Source of the DNA: Candidatus Contubernalis alkalaceticus
GTDB taxonomy: Bacteria; Bacillota; Dethiobacteria; SKNC01
Reading direction: 5' to 3'
DNA length: 64,000 bases
Assembly: GCF_022558445.1 (NCBI RefSeq)
Contig: NZ_CP054699.1
Coordinates: forward strand, 1,816,001-1,880,000
Below the pieces are notes generated by a model. That model was given only the letters and a program-made list of their open reading frames with translations. It searched no databases and was not told the DNA's origin. Position 1 is the first letter of the stretch, and every line of letters starts with the position of its first letter. The position numbers and the translations under genes were made by a program. Shown here in pieces: positions 17,574-26,148 of the stretch.

Positions 17574-17781
17574 TTACAATCTCCTTCTCTCTCTTTAAAT
17601 TCATCATATTTACAATTATTAAATTTCTCTAAAGGTTGTTTTAATCCCTCTAGACAGCATTGTTTTTACTGTGTAATTTTAGTATAATTTCATTTAGAAT
17701 AAAGTAACTATAAAGATTAATGAACAATCATTTAGTTTAATAGTTGCGGAAATTACTATATATGTTGAGGGGTAGCAGACC

Positions 17782-18810
17782 ATGGGAGTAAAATATCAAG
17801 ACTATTATAAATTATTAGGCATAGAACGAAGTGCCTCAGAAAAAGAAATTAGAAATGCCTACAGAAAATTGGCCAGGGAAAGCCATCCCGATCTTCAGCC
17901 CAAGGAAAAGAAAAAAGAAGCGGAAGAAAAGTTTAAGCTGATTAACGAAGCCTATGAGGTTTTGAAAGATCCAGAAAAAAGAAAGCTGTATGATCGCTTT
18001 GGCGCCGACTGGAAGCATGGGGAAGATTTCTCTGCCCAACAACAGCAGTGGAATACTGAACACAGAAGCAGCACCCATTCCTTTGACTTCGGTTCAGAAT
18101 CCGGCGGCAGCGGCTTCAGTGATTTTTTTGAGGCTATGTTTGGCCAGGCTTTCCGGGACAGGGGTGCCGGAGATTTCCAGAGGGCCGGCGGCTTTCAAAG
18201 GCCCCGCAGGCCCCGGAAGGGAATGGATGTTACGGCAGAACTGGAGGTCACTCTGGAGGAAATCTTTTTTGGGGAAGAAAAACAATTTCAAATATCTATG
18301 CAGGATTTATGTGGTGTCTGTGGGGGTACCGGAGTTCAGGAAAACAGTTTCTGTTCCGGCTGCGGAGGCACTGGACATACGAACAATATAAAAACTTTAA
18401 AAATTAAAGTCCCCAAGGATGCCCGGGAAGGCAAAAAGATTAGATTGAAGGGACAGGGTGGTGAAGCTGAACCCGGAGCACAGCGGGGTGACCTTTACTT
18501 AAAACTAAAAATAAAGCCGCACTCAGTTTATAAGTTAAAAGGAAATGACCTGGAGGCTGACCTTTTGGTTCAGCCCTGGCAGGCAGTCTTAGGTGACAGG
18601 ATTTCTGCTCCTACCTTGGAAGGATCTGTTCGGGTAAAAATTCCACCCCGTACCCACAGCGGACATAAAATGCGGCTTCGGGGAAAAGGAATGCCTAAAA
18701 AAGACGGTTCCAGAGGAGATTACTATTTGAAAGTTGTGGTAGATATTCCCCAGGAAGTTACTTCCCAGGAAGAAGAATTATATCGAAAGCTTTCCGAAAT
18801 CAATCACTAA
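17782..18810 (+). CDS. DnaJ-family co-chaperone (CbpA-like) with a two-repeat zinc motif
   Basis: 342 residues. The J domain (about 5-72) has the HPD tripeptide that stimulates DnaK ATPase. A Gly/Phe-rich stretch (about 95-135) follows, then a short zinc region with only two CxxCGGxG units (CGVCGGTG and CSGCGGTG) instead of the four in DnaJ, inserted within the first C-terminal substrate-binding domain. The second C-terminal domain ends near residue 330. It is therefore intermediate between CbpA and DnaJ. The following gene is a CbpM-type modulator, which supports the CbpA assignment. Ribosome site GAGGGG lies upstream of the ATG. Confidence 0.9.
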   Translation: MGVKYQDYYKLLGIERSASEKEIRNAYRKLARESHPDLQPKEKKKEAEEKFKLINEAYEVLKDPEKRKLYDRFGADWKHGEDFSAQQQQWNTEHRSSTHSFDFGSESGGSGFSDFFEAMFGQAFRDRGAGDFQRAGGFQRPRRPRKGMDVTAELEVTLEEIFFGEEKQFQISMQDLCGVCGGTGVQENSFCSGCGGTGHTNNIKTLKIKVPKDAREGKKIRLKGQGGEAEPGAQRGDLYLKLKIKPHSVYKLKGNDLEADLLVQPWQAVLGDRISAPTLEGSVRVKIPPRTHSGHKMRLRGKGMPKKDGSRGDYYLKVVVDIPQEVTSQEEELYRKLSEINH

Positions 18811-18829
18811 CTAATGAGGAGTAAAACTC

Positions 18830-19135
18830 ATGAAAAAGTATCAGTTAGAAATATTTTGCTTTGAAGCTAAAATATGTGATGAAGATTTTAACTGGGTAGA
18901 TCTGTCCCAACTGGGTTTACCGGAAGAACTGATTCGGAAGATGTCCGAAACGGGCATAGTAGAAATGCAGAATAATAATGTCCGTTCCGACCAAATTGGC
19001 CGCATCTATAAAGCACTGCGCTTGCGACAGAATTTAGGGATTAACCTGGCCGGAGCCGGAGTAATCCTGGATCTTATGGAGGAAATGGAATCTTTGAGGG
19101 AAGAAATAAAGAGATTAAAAAGAGAGTTTTTCTAA
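18830..19135 (+). CDS. CbpM-like chaperone modulator (MerR-type fold)
   Basis: 101 residues: an N-terminal MerR-like helical region with VDLSQLGLPEELIRKMSETGIV, then RSDQIGRIYKALRLRQNLGINLAGAGVILDLMEEM and a C-terminal coiled coil ESLREEIKRLKREF. This is the pattern of CbpM, which in E. coli binds the J domain of CbpA and inhibits it. It starts 19 bases after the co-chaperone stop, with ribosome site GAGGAG. A terminator overlaps the end. Confidence 0.82.
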   Translation: MKKYQLEIFCFEAKICDEDFNWVDLSQLGLPEELIRKMSETGIVEMQNNNVRSDQIGRIYKALRLRQNLGINLAGAGVILDLMEEMESLREEIKRLKREFF

Positions 19136-19150
19136 ACTCTCTTTTTTTTT
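19121..19150 (+). terminator. Intrinsic terminator of the dnaJ-cbpM unit
   Basis: AGAGAGTTT (19121-19129) pairs with AAACTCTCT (19134-19142) around a TTCT loop and is followed by eight or more T. The stem overlaps the last codons of the cbpM-like gene. Confidence 0.9.
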
Positions 19151-19230
19151 GAGTAACCTCCGGGCAATTCTATGCATAGATTATTAATAAATAAGAGATA
19201 TATCCTCAGGTACTTTATGTATCTATTTTG

Positions 19231-19268
19231 GCAAAGGTGCCACAAATGGTTATTTGTGGCACCTTTGC
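19231..19268. repeat. Perfect 17-bp inverted repeat in the asnB leader
   Basis: GCAAAGGTGCCACAAAT at 19231-19247 and its exact complement at 19252-19268 enclose a 4-base loop. No T-run follows on either strand, so it is not an ordinary terminator. It lies 110 bases upstream of asnB; an operator, a leader structure or a small mobile palindrome are all possible. Confidence 0.75.
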
Positions 19269-19377
19269 ATTAAAATCATTAAGATATTTAACTGCTTTAA
19301 GTAAATTTCTGATAAATTTAAAGTAATCGAAATAATTTAAAAGGATATGTCTTATATATTTAAGGAGGAATCAATAC

Positions 19378-21225
19378 ATGTGTGGAATTACAGGGTGGAT
19401 TCACTGGAAAAAAGATTTAACAAAAGAAAATCATATTTTAAGTAGAATGACTGAAGCTCTACATAATAGAGGTCCAGATGATTATGGTTACTGGATTTCC
19501 CCCAGAGCAGCTCTAGGACATCGTCGTCTGGTGGTAGTGGACCCTGAAGGGGGAATCCAGCCTATGACCCGAAAAAGGGGAAAATACGGCTATACCATTG
19601 TTTACAACGGTGAACTTTATAACACCCTGGGACTCAGAAAAGAACTACAGGGTTTAGGATATCAGTTTGAAAGCCGGCATTCCGATACGGAAACCCTGCT
19701 GACCGCTTTTATGGAATGGGGAGCCGATAGTCTTCTGCGCTTAAATGGAATATTTGCCTTCGCTGTTTTTGATGAATTGGAACAAAGCCTGTTTTTAGCC
19801 CGAGACCGCCTGGGGGTAAAACCCCTCTTCTATTATCCAACAAAAGACGGACTGCTTTTTGCCTCAGAGCCAAAATCTATTCTCATCCATCCCGAGGTGA
19901 CACCGGCAGTGGAGGCTGAAGGTTTGGCAGAAATCTTTGTGATGGGCCCTTCCAGGACTCCGGGACATGGTGTTTTTAAAGGGATGTATGAAGTAAAGCA
20001 AGGACATTACATAATTTGCAACCGGGAAACAATTCAAAAACGACGCTACTGGCAGCTGAAAAGTAAAGTTCATAGAGACGACCTGGAGGGAACAGTACGT
20101 AGAGTTAAGTATTTGTTGAGGAATGCCGTAGAGCGTCAGCTGGTTTCAGATGTCGGAGTCTGCACTCTTCTCTCCGGTGGCCTGGACTCTACAGCCTTAA
20201 CCGCTTTTGCAGCCGATGCCTTTAAGAAAAATGATAGGGGGCCCCTTCATACTTTTTCCATAGATTATGAGGATAATGATGATTTTTTTCTGGCAAACAG
20301 TTTTCAACCAGACTCTGACTCCAAATGGGTAGATTATGCATCGGATTATTTAGGAACAGTACACCACCGGAGGGTTGTAAAAATTCCTGATCTCACTGAA
20401 TCCCTTATGGGTGCCATGCGAGCCAGGGATCTGCCGGGAATGGCGGATGTGGACTCTTCTCTTTATCTCTTTTGTAAGGAGATAAAAAAGAAAGCCACTG
20501 TAGCCCTTTCTGGGGAAGCAGCGGACGAAATATTTGGTGGTTATCCCTGGTTTCACAATGAAGAAAGTTTGAATTCAGATTCTTTCCCCTGGATTCGTTC
20601 TTTAAAAGATCGGCTTAAAATCCTTTCCCCGGATTTAGTCAGTTTAATCCAACCGGAGGATTACTTAAGGAACCGTTATCAAGAAACTCTTGCAGAAGTA
20701 CCTATACTAGAGGGGGAAGAACCGCTGGAGGCCCGACGGAGAGAGATATTTTATCTGAATATTATTTGGTTTATGACCACATTGTTAGACAGGAAAGACC
20801 GCATGAGCATGGCCCATGGGCTGGAGGTAAGGGTGCCTTTTTGTGACCATAGGTTAGTAGAGTATGTCTGGAATATTCCCTGGAGCATGAAAACCTGCGG
20901 GGGACGGGAAAAGGGAATTTTAAGAAATGCATTGTCCGGAGTAGTCCCTCCCAAAATCATAGAACGAAAAAAAAGCCCATATCCAAAAACTCATAACCCG
21001 GCTTATACCAAAATTCTAAAAAAAATCCTTACAGAAAAACTAGCCGATCATAACTCTCCCCTTCTGCCACTGGTAAACTCTAACGCCATGTTTTCACTTT
21101 TAAAAATGACAAAGGATGAATACGGTATACCCTGGTTTGGACAGTTAATGAGCACTCCACAATTATATGCTTATTATATTCAGCTAGACAGCTGGCTCAG
21201 AGAGTACCGAATAAAAATATGTTAA
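19378..21225 (+). CDS. asnB: Asparagine synthetase (glutamine-hydrolysing)
   Basis: 615 residues. The class II glutaminase domain starts with the nucleophile Cys2 (MCGITGWIHW) and has HNRGPDDYGYW, LGHRRL and YNGELYN. The synthetase domain has the pyrophosphate loop LLSGGLDSTALTAF, SGEAADEIFGGYPWF and DRKDRMSMAHGLEVRVPFCDH. It makes asparagine from aspartate, glutamine and ATP. Length is typical. Ribosome site AAGGAGGA stands before the ATG. Its end overlaps the convergent GDT1-type gene by four bases. No T-box was found in the leader. Confidence 0.96.
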   Translation: MCGITGWIHWKKDLTKENHILSRMTEALHNRGPDDYGYWISPRAALGHRRLVVVDPEGGIQPMTRKRGKYGYTIVYNGELYNTLGLRKELQGLGYQFESRHSDTETLLTAFMEWGADSLLRLNGIFAFAVFDELEQSLFLARDRLGVKPLFYYPTKDGLLFASEPKSILIHPEVTPAVEAEGLAEIFVMGPSRTPGHGVFKGMYEVKQGHYIICNRETIQKRRYWQLKSKVHRDDLEGTVRRVKYLLRNAVERQLVSDVGVCTLLSGGLDSTALTAFAADAFKKNDRGPLHTFSIDYEDNDDFFLANSFQPDSDSKWVDYASDYLGTVHHRRVVKIPDLTESLMGAMRARDLPGMADVDSSLYLFCKEIKKKATVALSGEAADEIFGGYPWFHNEESLNSDSFPWIRSLKDRLKILSPDLVSLIQPEDYLRNRYQETLAEVPILEGEEPLEARRREIFYLNIIWFMTTLLDRKDRMSMAHGLEVRVPFCDHRLVEYVWNIPWSMKTCGGREKGILRNALSGVVPPKIIERKKSPYPKTHNPAYTKILKKILTEKLADHNSPLLPLVNSNAMFSLLKMTKDEYGIPWFGQLMSTPQLYAYYIQLDSWLREYRIKIC

Positions 21226-21788
21226 AACAACGCTAACCCCTGCCAAAGAATTAATAACCCAAAAAATAAAAAAACACCGGTGGATATATATGTAAGATTT
21301 TTTTCAGGAATTTTTGAAAGATATTTTCCTCCTAAGAAGGCGGCAATCCCTTGATTTACAGCCTGAGCGCTCATTGCCCCGAAAAATACCGGTAGGGGAG
21401 CCTGATAAATAGCAGAAAAAGCCAGGACAGCAAACTGGGTTTTATCTCCCATTTCAGCAAAAAAAACTGTTATAAAGGCTTCCGTGAAGGCAGAACGGTC
21501 TGAAGATTTTAATTCATCCTTTTGCTCTTTTTTATAATACGTATATAATCCCATTACAATAAAAAATGTTCCGCTTACAACGGCAATAATATCTGGCCGC
21601 AGGTAATCTGATATTAAATGACCCAGGCCGATTCCCATAGCGGTTAGAATAGAAAGGGACATCATTACACCCCAAAAAACTTTTAGTGGGGTGTATCTAG
21701 AACTTAGAGTTAAGGTAATAAACTGACTTTTATCTCCCAGTTCAGCAAACAGAACAGCTAAAAAAGTAGTAAAGAATGCAGTAAACAT
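21222..21788 (-). CDS. GDT1/TMEM165 (UPF0016) family cation exporter
   Basis: 188 residues with six hydrophobic segments in two homologous halves. Each half carries the family signature: FAELGDKSQF (near residue 14) and FAEMGDKTQF (near residue 110), whose acidic residues bind the cation. Bacterial members export Mn2+ (MneA, Mnx) and related proteins exchange Ca2+ or Mn2+ for protons. Mn2+ export is therefore the likely role. These genes often follow a yybP-ykoY Mn2+ riboswitch, but I cannot find a complete one in the 190-base leader. Confidence 0.9.
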   Translation of the reverse strand: MFTAFFTTFLAVLFAELGDKSQFITLTLSSRYTPLKVFWGVMMSLSILTAMGIGLGHLISDYLRPDIIAVVSGTFFIVMGLYTYYKKEQKDELKSSDRSAFTEAFITVFFAEMGDKTQFAVLAFSAIYQAPLPVFFGAMSAQAVNQGIAAFLGGKYLSKIPEKNLTYISTGVFLFFGLLILWQGLALF

Positions 21789-21893
21789 CTAAGATCTCTT
21801 CCTTATAATTTATATTTCTAGTTCTCAAGAGAAGGCAAATGCTCTACCCCAGTTCTTATGTTAAGCATTTTTAACACATTAAATACTATCTAT

Positions 21894-21933
21894 ACCCCTT
21901 AAGAGAATTACTTCTCCAAAGGGGTTTTTTTTT
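21894..21933 (+). terminator. Hairpin with T-run
   Basis: ACCCCTT (21894-21900) pairs with AAGGGGT (21919-21925), with an inner GAGAA/TTCTC pairing, and nine T follow on the plus strand. No plus-strand gene lies directly upstream, so it may stop read-through from asnB or antisense transcription towards the flavodiiron gene. Confidence 0.6.
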
Positions 21934-21979
21934 CCTCCTAAATATCAGCTTTATGCAATTTCAATGAGCAGATATATAA

Positions 21980-23140
21980 TTATAGGGTTTTCAATAAGTT
22001 TTCAGTCACTTCCTGCAAATCATCTTCATTGGGAACATATTTAATTCTAATATTGTCCAGCATTTCAAATTTACAGTTTTTTAAGATCTCCTCCACTACA
22101 CCTACACTTTCACCACTCCAACCGTATGAACCAAAGGCCAGCCCAATTCTTTTTTTGGGGGCTAATCCCTTCATATAGGTTAAAAAAGCTGAAACCGAGG
22201 GAAGAATTCCGTTGTTCAACGTTGGGGATCCTACACATATATATTTGGATGTGATTACATCGGTCATAATATCAGAAATATGAGTGCTCTTAAGACTCCT
22301 CATTTGCGTAATGATTCCCTTACTTTCAAAGGCAGATTGGACTGCATAAGCAATTTGCTTGGTGGAATTCCACATGGAATCATAGATAATAACTGCTTTT
22401 TCCTGGGTTTCATTACCTGCCCATTTCACATATTCTTTTAAAATAGCAGGTATCTTTGAACGCCAGATTAGCCCATGGCTGGGACAGATAGTTTCAATTT
22501 CCAATCCCGAAGCTGCCTCCAAGGCTTTCTGTACCTGAGCTCCATAGGGCAGCACGATGTTAGCATAATATTTTTGTGCTTCTTCAATTACAATATCTAA
22601 AGGGATCTGGTCATCAAACCTTTCTGCACTTGCTATATGCTGTCCGAAAGCATCATTGGAGAAAAGCATCTTTTCTTCAGGCATATAGCTTACCATGTTA
22701 TCTGGCCAGTGAACCATGGGAGTTTGTACAAAGCTCAGGCTCCTCTCCCCTATATTTAGGCTATCTCCGCTTTTAACCACTGTAAAATTCCAATCATTTT
22801 TATAGTGGGCGTTTAATCCTTTCTCTCCATTGGGAGAGGTGTAAAGTTGGGCATTATCAGCCACCTTCATTAATTTCGGCAGACTTCCCGAGTGGTCCAT
22901 CTCTACATGATTTGAAATTATATAATCAATTTTTGAAGGGTTCACTACTTGAGAAATTCTTGCTAACATCTCATCGAAGAGATAGTGTTTAACGGTGTCA
23001 ATTAACGTAATTTTCTCATCTATAACCAGATAAGCGTTATAGGTACTCCCCCTTTGGGTTTTATAACCATGAAAATCTCTTACATCCCAGTCAATAGCAC
23101 CTACCCAATAAATATTATCTTTAACCAGTACCGGCTTCAT
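21980..23140 (-). CDS. Flavodiiron protein (FprA-type A flavoprotein)
   Basis: 386 residues. The N-terminal beta-lactamase-like diiron domain (about 1-250) has the ligand set HVEMDHSGSLP, then VHWPDNMV, NDAFGQH and CPSHGLIW. The C-terminal flavodoxin domain (about 255-386) binds FMN: YDSMWNSTKQIA and FGSYGWSGESVG. In anaerobes these enzymes reduce O2 to water or NO to N2O and protect against both. No fused rubredoxin is present, so a separate electron donor is needed. Ribosome site AGGAGG precedes the ATG. It is divergent from the DUF4870 gene, with 337 bases between. Confidence 0.94.
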   Translation of the reverse strand: MKPVLVKDNIYWVGAIDWDVRDFHGYKTQRGSTYNAYLVIDEKITLIDTVKHYLFDEMLARISQVVNPSKIDYIISNHVEMDHSGSLPKLMKVADNAQLYTSPNGEKGLNAHYKNDWNFTVVKSGDSLNIGERSLSFVQTPMVHWPDNMVSYMPEEKMLFSNDAFGQHIASAERFDDQIPLDIVIEEAQKYYANIVLPYGAQVQKALEAASGLEIETICPSHGLIWRSKIPAILKEYVKWAGNETQEKAVIIYDSMWNSTKQIAYAVQSAFESKGIITQMRSLKSTHISDIMTDVITSKYICVGSPTLNNGILPSVSAFLTYMKGLAPKKRIGLAFGSYGWSGESVGVVEEILKNCKFEMLDNIRIKYVPNEDDLQEVTENLLKTL

Positions 23141-23477
23141 ACAATTCCTCCTTTGTGTGTTTATAAAGATTATTATACAATAATTTTAACTAATAATAAT
23201 TATTGGCTAAGATAGCTTCAAAATCCTGCCTGGAAATATGATTTTTTTATAATATAAATATTATTCTTTCGGATAACCTGACATAGCATTTATATTTAGA
23301 ATTCTACAGCTTATTTTCTATACTAACAATATAAAAGATAGATAAATAAGAGCTAAAGAAAAATAAATTGTGTTATAATTAGATTAATACATATTGCTGT
23401 AGGCGCCTCATTAAATTTTAATTAAAGTATTAAAACTGATTCACATATCACAATAATTTGAGAGGAGAAAAAATCAT
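23141..23477. other. Divergent intergenic region
   Basis: 337 AT-rich bases between the flavodiiron and DUF4870 genes. TATAAT-like boxes occur on both strands (near 23172 on minus and near 23374 on plus), but no matching -35 box at proper spacing is convincing. I see no RNA structure or small gene. Confidence 0.4.
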
Positions 23478-23828
23478 ATGGACGACTTTGAAAAACAATC
23501 ACGCCTTTGGGGTATGCTTTGTCACCTTTCAGGACTCTTGTTGTTGACAGGGATTCCCTTTTCAAATGTACTTGGACCCCTGATAATCTGGTTGATTAAA
23601 AAAGAGGAATATAATTTTGTGGATGAACAAGGAAAGGAAGCTTTAAACTTCCAAATTTCTATCACTATTTATGGAATTATATCAAGTATATTGATTATTC
23701 TTGTCATCGGGATATTTACCTCCATTGCCCTTTTTATTCTCTACTTTGTATTGGTTATCACTGCTTCAATTAAAACCAGCAACGGTGAACCGTATCGCTA
23801 TCCCCTGACCATAAGATTCATTAATTAG
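23478..23828 (+). CDS. DUF4870 (Tic20-like) membrane protein
   Basis: 116 residues. The family pattern is present: RLWGMLCHLSGLL, PLIIWLIKKEEYNFVDEQGKEALNFQISI, and a hydrophobic end. Three to four membrane helices lie at about 12-35, 55-75 and 78-100. The family occurs widely in bacteria with no settled function. The gene stands alone, with ribosome site GAGGAG before the ATG, and converges with the hybrid kinase gene 55 bases away. Confidence 0.85.
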   Translation: MDDFEKQSRLWGMLCHLSGLLLLTGIPFSNVLGPLIIWLIKKEEYNFVDEQGKEALNFQISITIYGIISSILIILVIGIFTSIALFILYFVLVITASIKTSNGEPYRYPLTIRFIN

Positions 23829-23883
23829 TTATTGGCAAAAAAAATAGCATATTACCAAAGGGTATCTCACCTAATATACTCAT

Positions 23884-25968
23884 TCAAACTTTAACTTTAT
23901 TATCGATAATTTTTGCTAAAGCCCTGCTTATTTGTTTAATTTGATAGGGTTTATTAACACATTCGGAAAAACCATAGTATTGATAATTTGCAATGACGGG
24001 ATCATCGGAGTAACCGCTGGAAACGATTGCTTTAACTTCAGGATCAATTTTCCGTAACTGCTTGATAGCTTCTTTACCTCCCATTCCCCCAGGTATGGTT
24101 AAATCTAAAATTACGGCAATAAAAGGGGATTCAGCTTTCTCAGACAAAGCCTCTTTGTAGAGGCGTATAGCTTCTGCACCGTTGTATGCGCAGGAAACGT
24201 GGTAACCAAGGTATTTCAGCATTTCACTGCAGGTCTTCAAGATCAATTCATCGTCGTCCATAATCAAGATACGGCCCTCACCAAAATATAATTGTTTATT
24301 TTCTTGAGGTTCCAGATAAGGTCCAGCATAAGCAGGTAGATAAACAAAAAAATTTGAACCCAGTCCTGGTTGAGACTCTACTTGAATTATGCCTCCGTGA
24401 TTTTGAATGATTGTATGGGAGGTTGCCAGACCAAGGCCGCTTCCTTTTAATTTAGTGGAATAAAAAGGATCAAATATTTTATCCAACTGGTTGGCTGGAA
24501 TACCGACTCCTTCATCAACAATACTTATGCGAACATAATCTCCCGGAGGAAGGGGTAAAACATTTTTTATTTCATTTCCTTCTAAGGTTATGTTACAAGC
24601 ACTCAAGGATATTTTGCCTCCTCCGGGCATTGCTTGAACGGCGTTAATCACAATATTATTTATTACCTGCCCGATCTGTGATTCATCCGCCTCTACCGGG
24701 TAAAGATCCTCTGCAACCTGGATTTCGTGAACTGACATAGACCCTGATAAAACGAAACCAACGGTATCCATTAACAGCTTTTGCATATGGACAGTTTTCT
24801 TGACTGGTGCGCCTCCCTTGGCAAAAACGAACAATTTTCGGGTTAGCTCCCGGGCCTGAAGGGATGCATTCTCCATATGTTCAAGGTTTACACTAATTTT
24901 TTTATCTTTATTTCGTATTTTAACCAGGGAGATATTCCCAAGAATAACCGCCATAAAATTATTAAAATCGTGAGCAATTCCTCCAGCTAAAAGTCCGATG
25001 GAATCAAGCTTATCTGCTTTAAGAATCTCTTCATTCATTTTCTTCTGCTGAGTAATATCGTTCACAGTTAAAACAACCTGTTCCACATCACCGGCCGGAT
25101 CAAAAATGGGTGCGCCGCTGATAGAGAGGTAAATTGTTTCTTCTTCGTTATGGTGAATAGTTCCCGAATTATTGTAAACCGGTTCCCCCCCGGCCAGGAC
25201 TTTCCAGAAGACTTCTGCGGGGCTGCGGAAAACGTTATCCTCAGAACCGGTAATCTTTTTATTAAATAATTCCTGTAGTGCAGGTCCTTTTAAATCAAAA
25301 ATTTGTTCAAGCCGAGTGTTGACATATATAATATTGCAGCAGCGGTCTAACACCATAATCCCCGCCGGGCTGGTGTCCATCATTCGTGCGATTAAGTCTC
25401 GCTCCTGCCTAAGTTGTCCGGCGTTCTCTTTTTCCACCTCCAGTATACCACTCAAAAACCAAGCCAAGATAAATAAAATACCACCGAGAACCAGGAGCGC
25501 TTCAAAGGGTTCTGCGGCCTGATTCCAGGTGAAATCCATGCCCCTCCATAGTAGAAACAAGCTTATCATAGAAGCGCCGGCAAAGGCTATCCCCCAACGT
25601 TTTCCTAAGGTAATACAGGAAAGGGCTACCGGCAGTAAATAAATAGAGCCAAAAAGCCAAAGGTGCTCCCTCTGAGAGTTAGCTAGTACTACGGTTATTA
25701 CTAGGAATAATACTGTGTGTTTGGTAATATTCCAACACAACAGTACACTTTGTTTATGCCCCCGCTGAAAATAATGATAATCCATCAGAATAAATATTGC
25801 TGCCGGTAAAATAGTACTCATAAGTATTATCGTGGAAGTGTAAAAAGTATATTCTTTCAAATTAGCGACGACGATTAAGATGATAATAGTTATCAGATAA
25901 GCCATAATGTGTGCAGCCAGGCTCAGCTCTGCCAAAGATTTTTGTCGTTTTTCTTGCCAATCCTTCAT
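23884..25968 (-). CDS. Hybrid sensor histidine kinase, third gene of an Agr-like operon
   Basis: 694 residues. About six membrane helices fill residues 17-175, followed by a PAS domain (about 192-310), a dimerisation helix with GGIAHDFNNFMAVILGN (phospho-acceptor His333), an ATPase domain with NNIVINAVQAMP, VDEGVGIP and GSGLGLATSH, and a C-terminal receiver (about 570-690) with acidic pocket MDDDE and phospho-Asp in VILDLTIPGGMGG. It starts 24 bases after the stop of the AgrD-like peptide gene, with ribosome site AAAGGGG. The gene order suggests it relays the peptide signal, perhaps together with the upstream membrane protein. The hydrophobic N-terminus could itself be the receptor. Confidence 0.9.
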   Translation of the reverse strand: MKDWQEKRQKSLAELSLAAHIMAYLITIIILIVVANLKEYTFYTSTIILMSTILPAAIFILMDYHYFQRGHKQSVLLCWNITKHTVLFLVITVVLANSQREHLWLFGSIYLLPVALSCITLGKRWGIAFAGASMISLFLLWRGMDFTWNQAAEPFEALLVLGGILFILAWFLSGILEVEKENAGQLRQERDLIARMMDTSPAGIMVLDRCCNIIYVNTRLEQIFDLKGPALQELFNKKITGSEDNVFRSPAEVFWKVLAGGEPVYNNSGTIHHNEEETIYLSISGAPIFDPAGDVEQVVLTVNDITQQKKMNEEILKADKLDSIGLLAGGIAHDFNNFMAVILGNISLVKIRNKDKKISVNLEHMENASLQARELTRKLFVFAKGGAPVKKTVHMQKLLMDTVGFVLSGSMSVHEIQVAEDLYPVEADESQIGQVINNIVINAVQAMPGGGKISLSACNITLEGNEIKNVLPLPPGDYVRISIVDEGVGIPANQLDKIFDPFYSTKLKGSGLGLATSHTIIQNHGGIIQVESQPGLGSNFFVYLPAYAGPYLEPQENKQLYFGEGRILIMDDDELILKTCSEMLKYLGYHVSCAYNGAEAIRLYKEALSEKAESPFIAVILDLTIPGGMGGKEAIKQLRKIDPEVKAIVSSGYSDDPVIANYQYYGFSECVNKPYQIKQISRALAKIIDNKVKV

Positions 25969-25992
25969 TTTTTACTACCCCTTTATGTTATC

Positions 25993-26148
25993 TCAGCGGC
26001 GCAGCTTGGCCGGCATTTTGGGTTCGTAAGAAAACCACCATGATGCAGAAGCAGCACCGGCGTTAGCCACCACTTCCCGTTCTTCGGGGGGCAGTCCAGC
26101 CAGCAGGCCAATCTTTTCGGCGACACTCTGTCCCAGGTACCTAGTCAT
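25993..26148 (-). CDS. AgrD-like cyclic lactone autoinducer precursor peptide
   Basis: A 51-codon gene, ATG at 26146-26148 and TGA at 25993-25995. The peptide has an N-terminal helix (residues 1-30), then ASASWWFS at 33-40, then YEPKMPAKLRR to the end. This matches the clostridial AgrD layout: helical leader, small residues, a five-residue ring core starting with Cys or Ser, then a tail of the type (H/Y)(Q/E)PxxPxxL(R/K). By alignment with clostridial AgrD the mature signal would be a Ser lactone of residues 36-40, SWWFS. The start codon overlaps the end of the upstream membrane gene by 8 bases, and the hybrid kinase follows. AgrB, the processing protease, is not in the window. Confidence 0.82.
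   Translation of the reverse strand: MTRYLGQSVAEKIGLLAGLPPEEREVVANAGAASASWWFSYEPKMPAKLRR

Noticed and set aside
19252-19268. GTGGCACC in the asnB leader resembles a T-box element.
   Set aside because: It is one arm of a perfect hairpin, there is no stem I specifier loop, and no terminator follows before asnB.
21829-21850. Minus-strand GGGGTAGAGCATTTGCCTTCTC resembles the D-arm and 5' anticodon stem of tRNA-Gly, and also parts of a yybP-ykoY Mn2+ riboswitch, in the leader of the GDT1-type exporter.
   Set aside because: No acceptor stem, T-arm or 3' anticodon stem follows, and the riboswitch's central helices are missing. The match is short enough to be chance.
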